A stretch of DNA of 64,000 bases from Pseudohongiella nitratireducens. Lineage in GTDB: Bacteria > Pseudomonadota > Gammaproteobacteria > Pseudomonadales > Pseudohongiellaceae. The DNA lies in the NCBI RefSeq assembly GCF_001642735.1, contig NZ_LWHM01000026.1, positions 1 through 64,000 of the forward strand, in the 5' to 3' direction. Of the stretch, positions 52,205 through 64,000 are shown piece by piece (the first letter of the stretch is position 1; each line of letters begins with the position of its first letter). Below the pieces are notes generated by a model. The model was not told the DNA's origin. It was given only the letters and a program-made list of their open reading frames with translations, and searched no databases. The position numbers and the translations under genes were made by a program.

Positions 52205-55200
52205 ATGACTGTGGCGCCATTTGTTCACTTAAATGTACACACGGAATTCTCTATCGTGGACGGCCTGGTCAGGGTTAAGCCGCTGGTAGGCAGTGTCGCC
52301 GCGATGAACATGCCGGCGGTTGCCATGACCGACCAGGACAACCTCTTTGCCATGATCAAATTCTATACCGCGGCCATGGGCAGTGGTATCAAGCCAATTT
52401 GCGGTTGTGAAGTGCGGGTCGAGAACCCGGAGAATGCGGATCGCCCCTTTGTGACGCTGTTTCTGGTTCGTGATCTGACCGGTTATAAAAATCTCACCCG
52501 ACTGATTTCATTATCCTATACCGAAAAAGAAGGGCATGGTCTGCCAGTATTGCGCTGGTCCTGGGTCAAGCAATATGCCGAAGGGCTGATTGTGCTGTCA
52601 GGTGGTGCCCAAGGCGAGGTCGGGCGTCATCTGGTTGATGGTGATCTGGCAGCGGCCAAGAGAACACTGAAAAAATGGCAGTCGCTATTTCCTGACAGCT
52701 TTTATCTGGAAGTGCATCGCTGTGGCCGTGTCGGTGACGAAGTGCATGTGGCTGCCGCAGCCAGGCTGGCATCAGAGACGGGCTGTCCGCTGGTTGCGAC
52801 TAACGCGGTCCGCTTTCTGAAAGCAGAAGACTTTGAAGCTCACGAAGTCCGTGTCTGTATTCATGATCGCCGCACGCTGGATGATCCGCGCCGGTCGAAA
52901 AATTATACCGAGCAGCAATACCTTCGTTCCCCGGAAGAAATGCAGGAGCTGTTTGCTGATTTGCCGGAAGCGCTGGCGAACTCGGTCGAAATAGCTAAAC
53001 GCTGCAACCTTGACCTGGAACTGGGCAAACCTTTCCTGCCCAACTATCCCATACCAGATGGTATGACCATGGATGAGTACTTTTCCCAGATCAGTCGGGA
53101 AGGTCTGGACCTGCGTCTGGATTTTATATTCCGGGAAAACGGCGGTGATCCCGCTGACAAGGCGGCGCTGGCCGAGTTCAGCCAACCTTATTATGATCGC
53201 TTGCAGTTTGAACTGGATGTCATCATTCAGATGGGGTTCCCGGGTTACTTCCTGATCGTGATGGAATTTATTCAGTGGGCCAAGAATAATGACATCCCGG
53301 TGGGCCCCGGTCGTGGTTCCGGCGCCGGTTCCATTGTTGCCTATGCACTGAAAATTACTGACCTGGACCCGCTTAAATATGACCTGCTGTTCGAGCGGTT
53401 CCTGAATCCGGAGCGGGTATCGATGCCTGACTTCGATGTCGATTTCTGCATGGAAGGCCGTGACCGGGTTATTCAGCACGTGGCTGAACTCTATGGAAAG
53501 GAGGCGGTCTCCCAGATTATCACCTTTGGTACCATGGCGGCGAAGGCGGTGGTGCGTGATGTGGCGCGGGTACAGGGAAAATCCTATGGCCTGGCAGACA
53601 AGCTGTCCAAGCTGATTCCGTTTGAAGTGGGTATGACACTGAGCAAGGCCATGGAGCAGGAGCCGCAGCTCAAGGAATTCGTTGATAGCGACGAAGATGC
53701 CCAGGAAATCATGGAAATGGCCTTCAAGCTTGAAGGTGTCACCCGAAATGTCGGCAAGCACGCGGGGGGGGTGGTCATTGCGCCTACCGTGTTAACCGAC
53801 TTCTCGCCGCTGTATTGTGACGAAAACGGTGAGAGCCTGGTCACCCAGTTTGATAAGAATGATGTTGAAACAGCGGGCCTGGTCAAGTTTGACTTTTTAG
53901 GTCTGCGTACACTGACTATCATTGACTGGGCGCTGAAAATGATCAACGCCCAGGAAGCAAAACACAAAGATAATCCATTGGATATTGCCGCCATTCCGCT
54001 GGATGACTCGCAAGTTTATGACCTGTTGCAGAATGCCGAGACAACAGCCGTTTTCCAGCTGGAATCCCGTGGTATGAAAGAACTGATGCGCCGGCTGTTG
54101 CCCAGTTGCTTTGAAGATATTGTGGCACTGGTGGCACTGTTCAGACCGGGTCCGTTGCAGTCAGGCATGGTGGATGACTTCATTAACCGAAAACATGGTC
54201 GCGCTGATGTGGCCTACCCGCACCCAGACCTGGAGCCGGTGCTCAGTAACACCTACGGCGTCATTCTCTACCAGGAACAGGTGATGCAGATTGCACAGGT
54301 GCTGGCGAACTACAGCCTGGGTGGTGCGGACATGTTGCGTCGCGCCATGGGTAAAAAGAAACAGGAAGAGATGGACAAGCAGCGCGTCATCTTCCAGGAA
54401 GGCGCCGCGAAGAATGGCATTGATCCCGCGCTGGCCAGTTCCATCTTTGACTTGATGGAAAAATTTGCCGGTTACGGCTTTAACAAATCTCACTCGGCTG
54501 CCTATGCGCTGGTGTCCTATCAGACCGCCTGGTTGAAGTTTCATTATCCGGCCTATTTTATGGCGGCGGTACTGTCTGCGGATATGCAGAACACCGACAA
54601 GATCGTGACACTGATTGAAGAGTGCCGCAGCATGGGATTGCCACTGGTGGTGCCGGATGTCAATGTCGGGAGATACAATTTTACCGTCAACGATCAGGGT
54701 GAGATTGTCTATGGCCTGGGCGCGATCAAAGGTCTGGGTGAAGGGCCGATCAACGCCATTATTTCAGCTCGCGAAGCAGGCGGGCCGTTCACTTCTTTAC
54801 TGGATTTCTGTCAGCGTGTTGATCTGAAAACGGTAAACAAGCGTGCGCTGGAAGCGCTGGTCCGTGCCGGTGCGCTTGACCTGCTGCATCCCGGTGACAC
54901 TGACAGCATTCGTGCCCGGTTGATGGCCTCGATTGCCGAGACAGTGCAGGCTGCTGAACAAAGTTCGCGAAATGAAGAAGCGGGCGTGCTGGATCTTTTC
55001 GGTGATATTGCCCCGGTGGATACCGGCGATGATAGCGACAGTGATGATGGTCTGGTTGCCGCCAGACCCTGGTCGCAGCAACAGCGTCTACGGGAAGAAA
55101 AAGAGACCCTGGGGCTGTACCTCAGCGGTCACCCGATTGATGAATTTTTGCCGGAATTAAAGCAACTGACCCGGGATCGTTTGGCAGACTTGCGGGCTGA

Positions 55201-55912
55201 CCGCAGTTATCAGTTAATTGCCGGTCTGCTGGTTGGGGTCCGCACCATGCGCAACAAACGCGGTGACATGATTGCCTTTCTGACGCTGGATGACCGCAGT
55301 GGCCGCCTGGAAGTCTCACTGTTTGCCCGTGAATATGAACAGTTTCGTGACCTGCTGCAAAAAGATGCCATTCTGGTGATTGAATGTCAGGTCGCTACCG
55401 ATGACTTTAGTGGCGGTTTACGTGGCCGAGCCAGAGAAGTGCTGAGTCTGACCCAGGCCAGGCAGCGTTTTGCCAAGTCGCTTGACCTTTGTGTTCGGGC
55501 TGAACAATTGACGCCGTTGTTTCCGGAACAACTGGCTGATTGCCTCAAACCGTATGTTTGTGAGATTGAGTTGCCTGCTGAGACATCCGTTGGCATGCCT
55601 GGGCAGGAACAGATCGGCGCCGTGGTAACCGCAGCGCCTCAGGGTTATGGTCAAAATGGTCATGGCAGTCCACAAAGCGGCAACCATGGCAAAAACGGCA
55701 GCAATGCGGGAAATGGGCAGAGCAAGGACAGTAAAGAGTCTCTGGTGCCTGACGTACCGCAGCCTTGCCCGGTGCGGGTTTATTATCAGCGCCCGGATAT
55801 CAGCGGCTGGCTCAGGTTAGGGGAGGGCTGGCAAGTGCTGCCTGATCAGGATCTGATTCATAGCCTGTCGCAACTTTGTGGCAACGGCAGTGTCACGATT
55901 ACTTATCGTTAG
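52205..55912 (+). CDS. dnaE: DNA polymerase III alpha subunit DnaE
   Basis: A 1235-residue replicative polymerase. The PHP domain begins FVHLNVHTEFSIVDGLVRVK. The palm has PGRGSGAGSIVAYALKITDL and SMPDFDVDFCMEGRDRVIQH with the catalytic aspartates. The fingers have LRRAMGKKKQEEMDKQR. The C-terminal OB fold (IAFLTLDDRSGRLEVSLF) is present. It is longer than the E. coli protein mainly through a glycine/asparagine-rich linker near the end (QNGHGSPQSGNHGKNGSNAG). ATG 52205 was chosen for the family N-terminus; the upstream frame is rnhB sequence. Confidence 0.96.
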   Translation: MTVAPFVHLNVHTEFSIVDGLVRVKPLVGSVAAMNMPAVAMTDQDNLFAMIKFYTAAMGSGIKPICGCEVRVENPENADRPFVTLFLVRDLTGYKNLTRLISLSYTEKEGHGLPVLRWSWVKQYAEGLIVLSGGAQGEVGRHLVDGDLAAAKRTLKKWQSLFPDSFYLEVHRCGRVGDEVHVAAAARLASETGCPLVATNAVRFLKAEDFEAHEVRVCIHDRRTLDDPRRSKNYTEQQYLRSPEEMQELFADLPEALANSVEIAKRCNLDLELGKPFLPNYPIPDGMTMDEYFSQISREGLDLRLDFIFRENGGDPADKAALAEFSQPYYDRLQFELDVIIQMGFPGYFLIVMEFIQWAKNNDIPVGPGRGSGAGSIVAYALKITDLDPLKYDLLFERFLNPERVSMPDFDVDFCMEGRDRVIQHVAELYGKEAVSQIITFGTMAAKAVVRDVARVQGKSYGLADKLSKLIPFEVGMTLSKAMEQEPQLKEFVDSDEDAQEIMEMAFKLEGVTRNVGKHAGGVVIAPTVLTDFSPLYCDENGESLVTQFDKNDVETAGLVKFDFLGLRTLTIIDWALKMINAQEAKHKDNPLDIAAIPLDDSQVYDLLQNAETTAVFQLESRGMKELMRRLLPSCFEDIVALVALFRPGPLQSGMVDDFINRKHGRADVAYPHPDLEPVLSNTYGVILYQEQVMQIAQVLANYSLGGADMLRRAMGKKKQEEMDKQRVIFQEGAAKNGIDPALASSIFDLMEKFAGYGFNKSHSAAYALVSYQTAWLKFHYPAYFMAAVLSADMQNTDKIVTLIEECRSMGLPLVVPDVNVGRYNFTVNDQGEIVYGLGAIKGLGEGPINAIISAREAGGPFTSLLDFCQRVDLKTVNKRALEALVRAGALDLLHPGDTDSIRARLMASIAETVQAAEQSSRNEEAGVLDLFGDIAPVDTGDDSDSDDGLVAARPWSQQQRLREEKETLGLYLSGHPIDEFLPELKQLTRDRLADLRADRSYQLIAGLLVGVRTMRNKRGDMIAFLTLDDRSGRLEVSLFAREYEQFRDLLQKDAILVIECQVATDDFSGGLRGRAREVLSLTQARQRFAKSLDLCVRAEQLTPLFPEQLADCLKPYVCEIELPAETSVGMPGQEQIGAVVTAAPQGYGQNGHGSPQSGNHGKNGSNAGNGQSKDSKESLVPDVPQPCPVRVYYQRPDISGWLRLGEGWQVLPDQDLIHSLSQLCGNGSVTITYR

Positions 55913-55996
55913 TGTCATGATTGCATACCGCTAACCCATCTTATTTGCTATCATTGCCCGCAATAATTATGTACGGGGAGTCGAGTACAAAACATT

Positions 55997-56950
55997 ATGA
56001 ATCCCAATTATCTCGATTTTGAGCAACCAATTGCCGATCTTGAAGTGAAGATCAACGAATTGCGTCTGGTCAGTGACGACAATGAACTCAATATTGGTGA
56101 AGAAATTCAAAAGCTCCAGGAAAAGAGCACCAAGCTGACTGAGAAGATTTACAGCAACCTCAGCCCCTGGCAAATTTCCCAGGTGGCGCGTCACCCGTTA
56201 CGTCCGTATACGCTGGATTACATTCAGCATATTTTCACGGACTTTGATCAACTGCACGGGGATCGACTGTTTGCAGATGATCAGGCGCTGATTGGTGGTA
56301 TTGCCCGTCTGGACGACAAGCCGGTCATGGTCATCGGTCACCAGAAAGGTCGTGGTACCAAGGAAAAGGTTCGCCATAACTTTGGTATGCCGCGCCCTGA
56401 GGGCTATCGCAAGGCTCGTCGTCTGATCGAAATGGCTGAACGCTTCAAACTGCCGGTGCTGAGCTTTATCGATACGCCCGGCGCCTATCCGGGTATTGAT
56501 TCGGAAGAGCGCGGCATTAATGAAGCGATTGCTGAAAACATGGCGATGATGTCACGTGTTCAGACACCGCTGATTGCGACGGTGACCGGTGAAGCAAACT
56601 CGGGTGGCGCGATTGCCATTGGTATTGCTGATCATCTGAACATGTTGCAGTACTCAACCTATACGGTGATCACACCGGAAGGCTGTGCCACGATTTTGTG
56701 GAAGTCGGCTGAACATGCTGCCGATGCGGCAGAAGCGATGGGGGTGACATCCGGTCGACTGGAAGAGCTGGGTATTGTTGATACCACGATTCCTGAGCCG
56801 CTCGGTGGAGCGCATCGTGACGTGAAAAAAATGTCTGAAAGCATTAAAGAGTCACTGATTGACCAGGTTGAGCGATTGCAGACCATGGATGTTGATGATC
56901 TGATTCGTCGACGTTACAAGCGTCTGATGAGTTACGGTATTTCCAGCTAA
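55997..56950 (+). CDS. accA: Acetyl-CoA carboxylase carboxyltransferase subunit alpha
   Basis: A 317-residue carboxyltransferase subunit. [20 protein letters not shown] begins the family; the catalytic core has [40 protein letters not shown] and [13 protein letters not shown]. It makes malonyl-CoA with AccD, encoded elsewhere. ATG 55997 has GGGGAG upstream. Confidence 0.97.
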   Translation: MNPNYLDFEQPIADLEVKINELRLVSDDNELNIGEEIQKLQEKSTKLTEKIYSNLSPWQISQVARHPLRPYTLDYIQHIFTDFDQLHGDRLFADDQALIGGIARLDDKPVMVIGHQKGRGTKEKVRHNFGMPRPEGYRKARRLIEMAERFKLPVLSFIDTPGAYPGIDSEERGINEAIAENMAMMSRVQTPLIATVTGEANSGGAIAIGIADHLNMLQYSTYTVITPEGCATILWKSAEHAADAAEAMGVTSGRLEELGIVDTTIPEPLGGAHRDVKKMSESIKESLIDQVERLQTMDVDDLIRRRYKRLMSYGISS

Positions 56951-57027
56951 TAAACCGGGTGTCGAAACGCTATCTGCCTTAGAACGCTTTTTGGCACCCG
57001 ATTTTATCTCTATTTACGCCTTATGCG

Positions 57028-58518
57028 ATGAGCGACCAGGTGCCAGATCAGTTGCTGGATCGGTTGCAGGAAACCCTGGCTGGGTTGCTGCAAGCCATGC
57101 CGAATGTGCGAGGCGTAGTCATTGCCTTGAGTGGCGGCATGGACTCCATGGTGCTGCTGGACCTTTGCAGTCGTCTGCAGTCTGAATTTCCCTCCTTTTA
57201 CCCGCAATTGTCCTGGCGCGTCATTCACGTCAATCATGGCCTTCACGAGGATGCTGATCACTGGCAGCGCCACTGCCTAAATGCCTGCGAGCAGCGATCC
57301 ATGTCTTGCCAGTCGTTTTCACTGCATCTGCGCAACAAGCTGTCTTCTTCGTCTGGGGAAGGGCTGGAAGCCATGGCCCGCCAGGCCCGTTACCAGGTTA
57401 TTGCGGAGAATATGCAGGCGCATGAAGTCTTGCTGACCGCTCACCATGCCCAGGATCAGGGAGAGACCGTATTATTTCGCTTGTTACGCGGCGCAGGCCC
57501 GCGTGGCCTCAGTGGTATGCAGCAGGCTGCTACTGTGCCGGGCAGTCCTTCTTATCCTCTGTGGCGGCCATTACTGGGAGAATTGCCTGAGGATCTGCGA
57601 GCTTATGCCGCCTCCAGGGCCAGTTTCGGGGCTACATCCTGGACTGAAACCCGGGCTGGATCCGGACAAATGCGCTGGATAGAAGACAGTAGCAACCAGG
57701 ATATCGCTTTCAGTCGTAATTATTTGCGGCATCGGGTGATTCCTGACATTGCCAGGCGTTGGCCAGGCTGGCTGTCTTCAGTAGAGCGTAGCGCCGACAT
57801 CTGTCGCGACACTGAGCAACTGCTGCAGTCGCTGGCCAATCAGTGGCTTGCCGATTGTCAGGGGAAGCAGCCCGGCCATCTTAGCGTTCAGGGATTGCTG
57901 CAACACAGTCAGGCCGAACGTGATGTCATGCTGCGGCAGTGGCTATGGTTACATTGTGATCAGTGGGCAGGCCAGACCGTGCTGGAGCAGTTGACATCAT
58001 TGCTGGTTGCGGCTGAAGACCGCCAGCCACAGCTTAACTGGCAGAACAGAGTCATCAGGCGTTACCGCGATGAATTATTGGTCACTTATAAGCTGCCTGC
58101 ATTATCCGCTTTGCCAGAAGGAGGGTATGAGTGGGCACTTGCGCCCGCTTCTGAGCCTTCACGGTCTTCCCAGCCACCTCAGCCACAGCCACCCCAGCCT
58201 CTGGTGCTGCCTGGCAATGGCCGTTTGCTGCTTGAGCCTGTCGCCCAGAGCGGTATGCGCTGGCCCGTTGCAGGGGGTGTGGTTCAGGTAAGCTATCGCC
58301 AGGATGGCATCAAAGCACGTTTGCCTGGACGACCCGGCAAATCCCTGAAACAGCTCTGGCAGGAAGCTGGTGTGCCGCCGTGGTTGCGTGAGCGCTCGCC
58401 CTTGCTATATATCGGCGGTGAGCTGGCATGGATAGCGGGAATCGGTGTTTGTGACGGGTTCCAGGCTCCGGCTTTCGAGCCAGGCTGGCTGCCACGCTGG
58501 GAGATGCCGGAAGAGTGA
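57028..58518 (+). CDS. tilS: tRNA(Ile)-lysidine synthase TilS
   Basis: A 496-residue tRNA modification enzyme. The PP-loop is VIALSGGMDSMVLLDL, followed by VNHGLHEDADHWQRHC, ARYQVI and LTAHHAQDQGETVLFRLLRG, all typical of TilS. It converts the wobble C of tRNA-Ile(CAU) to lysidine. A proline/glutamine-rich stretch (SEPSRSSQPPQPQPPQP) is inserted before the C-terminal domain. Glutamine-rich elsewhere but without frame damage. Confidence 0.94.
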   Translation: MSDQVPDQLLDRLQETLAGLLQAMPNVRGVVIALSGGMDSMVLLDLCSRLQSEFPSFYPQLSWRVIHVNHGLHEDADHWQRHCLNACEQRSMSCQSFSLHLRNKLSSSSGEGLEAMARQARYQVIAENMQAHEVLLTAHHAQDQGETVLFRLLRGAGPRGLSGMQQAATVPGSPSYPLWRPLLGELPEDLRAYAASRASFGATSWTETRAGSGQMRWIEDSSNQDIAFSRNYLRHRVIPDIARRWPGWLSSVERSADICRDTEQLLQSLANQWLADCQGKQPGHLSVQGLLQHSQAERDVMLRQWLWLHCDQWAGQTVLEQLTSLLVAAEDRQPQLNWQNRVIRRYRDELLVTYKLPALSALPEGGYEWALAPASEPSRSSQPPQPQPPQPLVLPGNGRLLLEPVAQSGMRWPVAGGVVQVSYRQDGIKARLPGRPGKSLKQLWQEAGVPPWLRERSPLLYIGGELAWIAGIGVCDGFQAPAFEPGWLPRWEMPEE

Positions 58519-58715
58519 GCCAGCGGGCCATTCAAAATTGTCTGGCTGTTTAAAATTGTCTATCGGGAGCAGTCTGAACTTCCGTCGTTACATATTAAAT
58601 GCTAAGATATTCTCCCATCTGAACGAAGCCGATTTTCCTTGTTAACCGTACATTTTGTCCGCACTGATTTGTGTTTTACGCGAGTTATTGTGCGCTGTAT
58701 GTCTTGACAGGGTGA

Positions 58716-60404
<1,689 letters not shown>

Positions 60405-60411
60405 CGCTTAA

Positions 60412-61278
<867 letters not shown>

Positions 61279-61304
61279 CATCCATTAATCTATTACATTC
61301 TTAG

Positions 61305-62630
<1,326 letters not shown>

Positions 62631-62641
62631 TACTGAACATG

Positions 62642-62671
62642 CAGGGCAGTGACGTTCCTGTCATTGCCCTG
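62642..62671 (+). terminator. Terminator hairpin between eno and ftsB
   Basis: CAGGGCAGTGAC, a 6-base loop and GTCATTGCCCTG pair at 11 of 12, followed by TTTGCTT. Probable partial terminator. Confidence 0.55.
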
Positions 62672-62729
62672 TTTGCTTAAGGATCATTTTGATTCAGACA
62701 CGATCACTTTCCGCATCAGGAGATCGGCA

Positions 62730-62999
62730 ATGAAAGCAATGATGGGCATCTTGGTATTGATGTTGATTTTGCTGCAATGGCGGCTTTGGGTAGGTGATGG
62801 TGGCGTTCAGGAACTGACTCAACTGGAGCAGGAACTGGCGGCTCAGAAAGCCGAGAACGAATCCTTGCAACAGCGTAACCAGATGCTGGAAAGTGAGATT
62901 CTGGATTTGAAAAATGGCCTGGAAGCAGTAGAAGAGCGAGCCCGGTCCGATCTGGGCATGATTCGTGACGGTGAAACTTTCTATATGGTCATCGAATAA
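62730..62999 (+). CDS. ftsB: Cell division protein FtsB
   Basis: An 89-residue bitopic membrane protein. A transmembrane segment (MMGILVLMLILLQWRLWVG) is followed by a leucine-zipper coiled coil (LTQLEQELAAQKAENESLQQ, NQMLESEILDLKNGLEAVEE) and the C-terminal ARSDLGMIRDGETFY. It forms the FtsQBL complex at the septum. ATG 62730 has CAGGAGA upstream and gives the family length. Confidence 0.95.
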   Translation: MKAMMGILVLMLILLQWRLWVGDGGVQELTQLEQELAAQKAENESLQQRNQMLESEILDLKNGLEAVEERARSDLGMIRDGETFYMVIE

Positions 63000-63002
63000 T
63001 AG

Positions 63003-63719
63003 ATGATGACGAAGATTCATGTTGTGGTACCGGCAGCTGGTTCTGGCCGTCGCATGCAAAGTGCGGTGCCCAAGCAGTATCTGACATTATCAGGTGAGTC
63101 GGTACTGTCGCATACCCTGAAGCGATTGCTCGCGGCCTTACCTGCGTTATCCACCCTGACTGTTGCGCTTTCCCCGGGTGATGAACAAGGCAGGGCACTG
63201 CTTAGACAATTGGCATCAGATTATCCTGGCAAAGCCATTACGACCGCTCCGGGTGGCGCAGAAAGAAGCGATTCGGTTCTTAACGCCCTTGATGCCTTGC
63301 GGGATGTGGCCGGTGATCAGGACTGGGTGCTGGTTCATGATGCTGCTCGTCCCTGTGTACGGGGTGACGACATAGCCCGGATGATGGCGGTACTGTCAGA
63401 GACGCCTGATGTGGATGGCGGCTTGCTCGCTGCTCCGGTGGCTGCGACATTAAAGCGCAGCGATTCCGAAGACTGTATTATGGAAACAGTTGATCGCCAA
63501 CAGGTGTGGGCCGCAGCTACGCCGCAGACGTTCCGTTATCATGCGCTTCGGCAGGCGCTGCTTAAGGCTAATGAGCATGAAATCTCGGTAACTGATGAAG
63601 CCAGCGCCATGGAAGCTGTGGGAGCAAAAATAAAGTTGATTCCCTGTCAGCCGGACAATATTAAAATTACCTGGCAAGGTGATATCGCCATGGCTGAAGC
63701 CATATTAAAGAGCCAGTAG
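63003..63719 (+). CDS. ispD: 2-C-methyl-D-erythritol 4-phosphate cytidylyltransferase
   Basis: A 238-residue nucleotidyltransferase. HVVVPAAGSGRRMQSAVPKQ, then ARPCV and TDEASAMEAVGAKIKLI are typical. It makes CDP-ME in the MEP pathway started by dxr upstream. ATG 63003 or 63006. The stop runs into a tandem repeat before ispF. Confidence 0.96.
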   Translation: MMTKIHVVVPAAGSGRRMQSAVPKQYLTLSGESVLSHTLKRLLAALPALSTLTVALSPGDEQGRALLRQLASDYPGKAITTAPGGAERSDSVLNALDALRDVAGDQDWVLVHDAARPCVRGDDIARMMAVLSETPDVDGGLLAAPVAATLKRSDSEDCIMETVDRQQVWAAATPQTFRYHALRQALLKANEHEISVTDEASAMEAVGAKIKLIPCQPDNIKITWQGDIAMAEAILKSQ

Positions 63720-63782
63720 CCATGAGCAAAAAACAGCCATGAGCAGAGAAACAGCCATGAGCAAAAAACAGCCATGAGCAAG
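63719..63782 (+). repeat. Tandem repeat of 17-18 bp between ispD and ispF
   Basis: GCCATGAGCAAAAAACA, GCCATGAGCAGAGAAACA, GCCATGAGCAAAAAACA and a partial GCCATGAGCAAG. Each unit contains an ATG. In the first three the frame soon ends or leads into the next unit. It stops 8 bases before the ispF start. Confidence 0.8.
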
Positions 63783-63790
63783 TGGATACT

Positions 63791-64000
63791 ATGACCAAAC
63801 AATCGACCACAGCCATACCCGATATCCGCATTGGACATGGCTATGATGCGCACCGTTTTGCAGCGCCAGAAGACCAGCGGGCATTAATACTGGGTGGTGT
63901 CACAATACCGCATGATCGCGGACTGTTGGCGCATTCTGATGGTGATGCACTGATTCATGCTCTCTGTGATGCTATTCTGGGTGCCCTGGCGCTGGGTGAT
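63791..64000 (+). CDS. ispF: 2-C-methyl-D-erythritol 2,4-cyclodiphosphate synthase (5' part)
   Basis: The window ends after 70 codons. [20 protein letters not shown] then HRF gives the metal-binding D and [21 protein letters not shown] then [17 protein letters not shown] carries the second conserved histidine. The gene is cut by the window edge, not broken. ATG 63791 was chosen because the repeat ATGs upstream do not lead into this frame with a ribosome site; the start is therefore only probable. Confidence 0.92.
   Translation, partial: MTKQSTTAIPDIRIGHGYDAHRFAAPEDQRALILGGVTIPHDRGLLAHSDGDALIHALCDAILGALALGD

Overview
The window is a chromosomal segment of a Gram-negative gammaproteobacterium of roughly balanced GC content. 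The right half (about 36.6-64 kb) is the conserved block rpsB-tsf-pyrH-frr-uppS-cdsA-dxr-rseP-bamA-skp-lpxD-fabZ-lpxA-lpxB-rnhB-dnaE-accA-tilS-pyrG-kdsA-eno-ftsB-ispD-ispF, in the order typical of Pseudomonas, Oceanospirillales and related lineages. Lipid A, KDO and BamA genes show an outer membrane. I cannot place the organism below class level from sequence alone.

Layout. 1-3.7 kb: an IS3-family element sits inside the sulfate adenylyltransferase gene cysD, followed by a cysN-cysC fusion. 3.9-5.5 kb: a small membrane ORF and manC (GDP-mannose synthesis). 5.6-9.8 kb: an accessory island of toxin-antitoxin type genes (a HepT-like HEPN protein whose MntA partner is reduced to a scar, an RHH/RelE pair, a RES/Xre pair), an H-NS-like protein and a Fic protein. 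10.1-13.9 kb: an SLC13/RCK transporter, a double-glycine-leader peptide gene and a DUF2235 hydrolase. 13.9-21.5 kb: c-di-GMP genes (MASE1-GGDEF, PAS-GGDEF-EAL and a broken GGDEF-EAL) flanked by two direct copies of an xre 5' region; the left copy is fused to a fragment of cysQ. 21.7-24.8 kb: cysQ, a sugar-nucleotide epimerase and a VanZ-like protein. 25.5-36.5 kb: an M16C metalloprotease, rapA, rbgA, bolA, a Bax-like glucosaminidase and a polysaccharide deacetylase, with a candidate structured RNA before bolA. 36.6-64 kb: translation, envelope, DNA replication and isoprenoid housekeeping genes.

The most unusual content is a set of long, nested palindromic elements in intergenic gaps (22.6-23.1, 25.3-25.5 and 34.4-35.4 kb). 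They share conserved cores, but their outer arms differ from copy to copy and stay almost perfectly self-complementary. Internal hairpins also change on both sides together. This points to a repeated element whose folded structure is conserved. Other items worth following are the HepT gene with a deleted MntA, the bacteriocin-like peptide, the IS disruption of cysD, the direct repeats around the c-di-GMP region, and several short tandem repeats placed just before or at start codons (cysQ, cdsA, ispF).

Sulfur assimilation recurs through the left part (cysD, cysNC, cysQ, possibly the SLC13 transporter). With cysD split, ATP sulfurylase should be non-functional unless a second copy exists outside the window. 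No tRNA, rRNA, CRISPR array or replication origin was seen.
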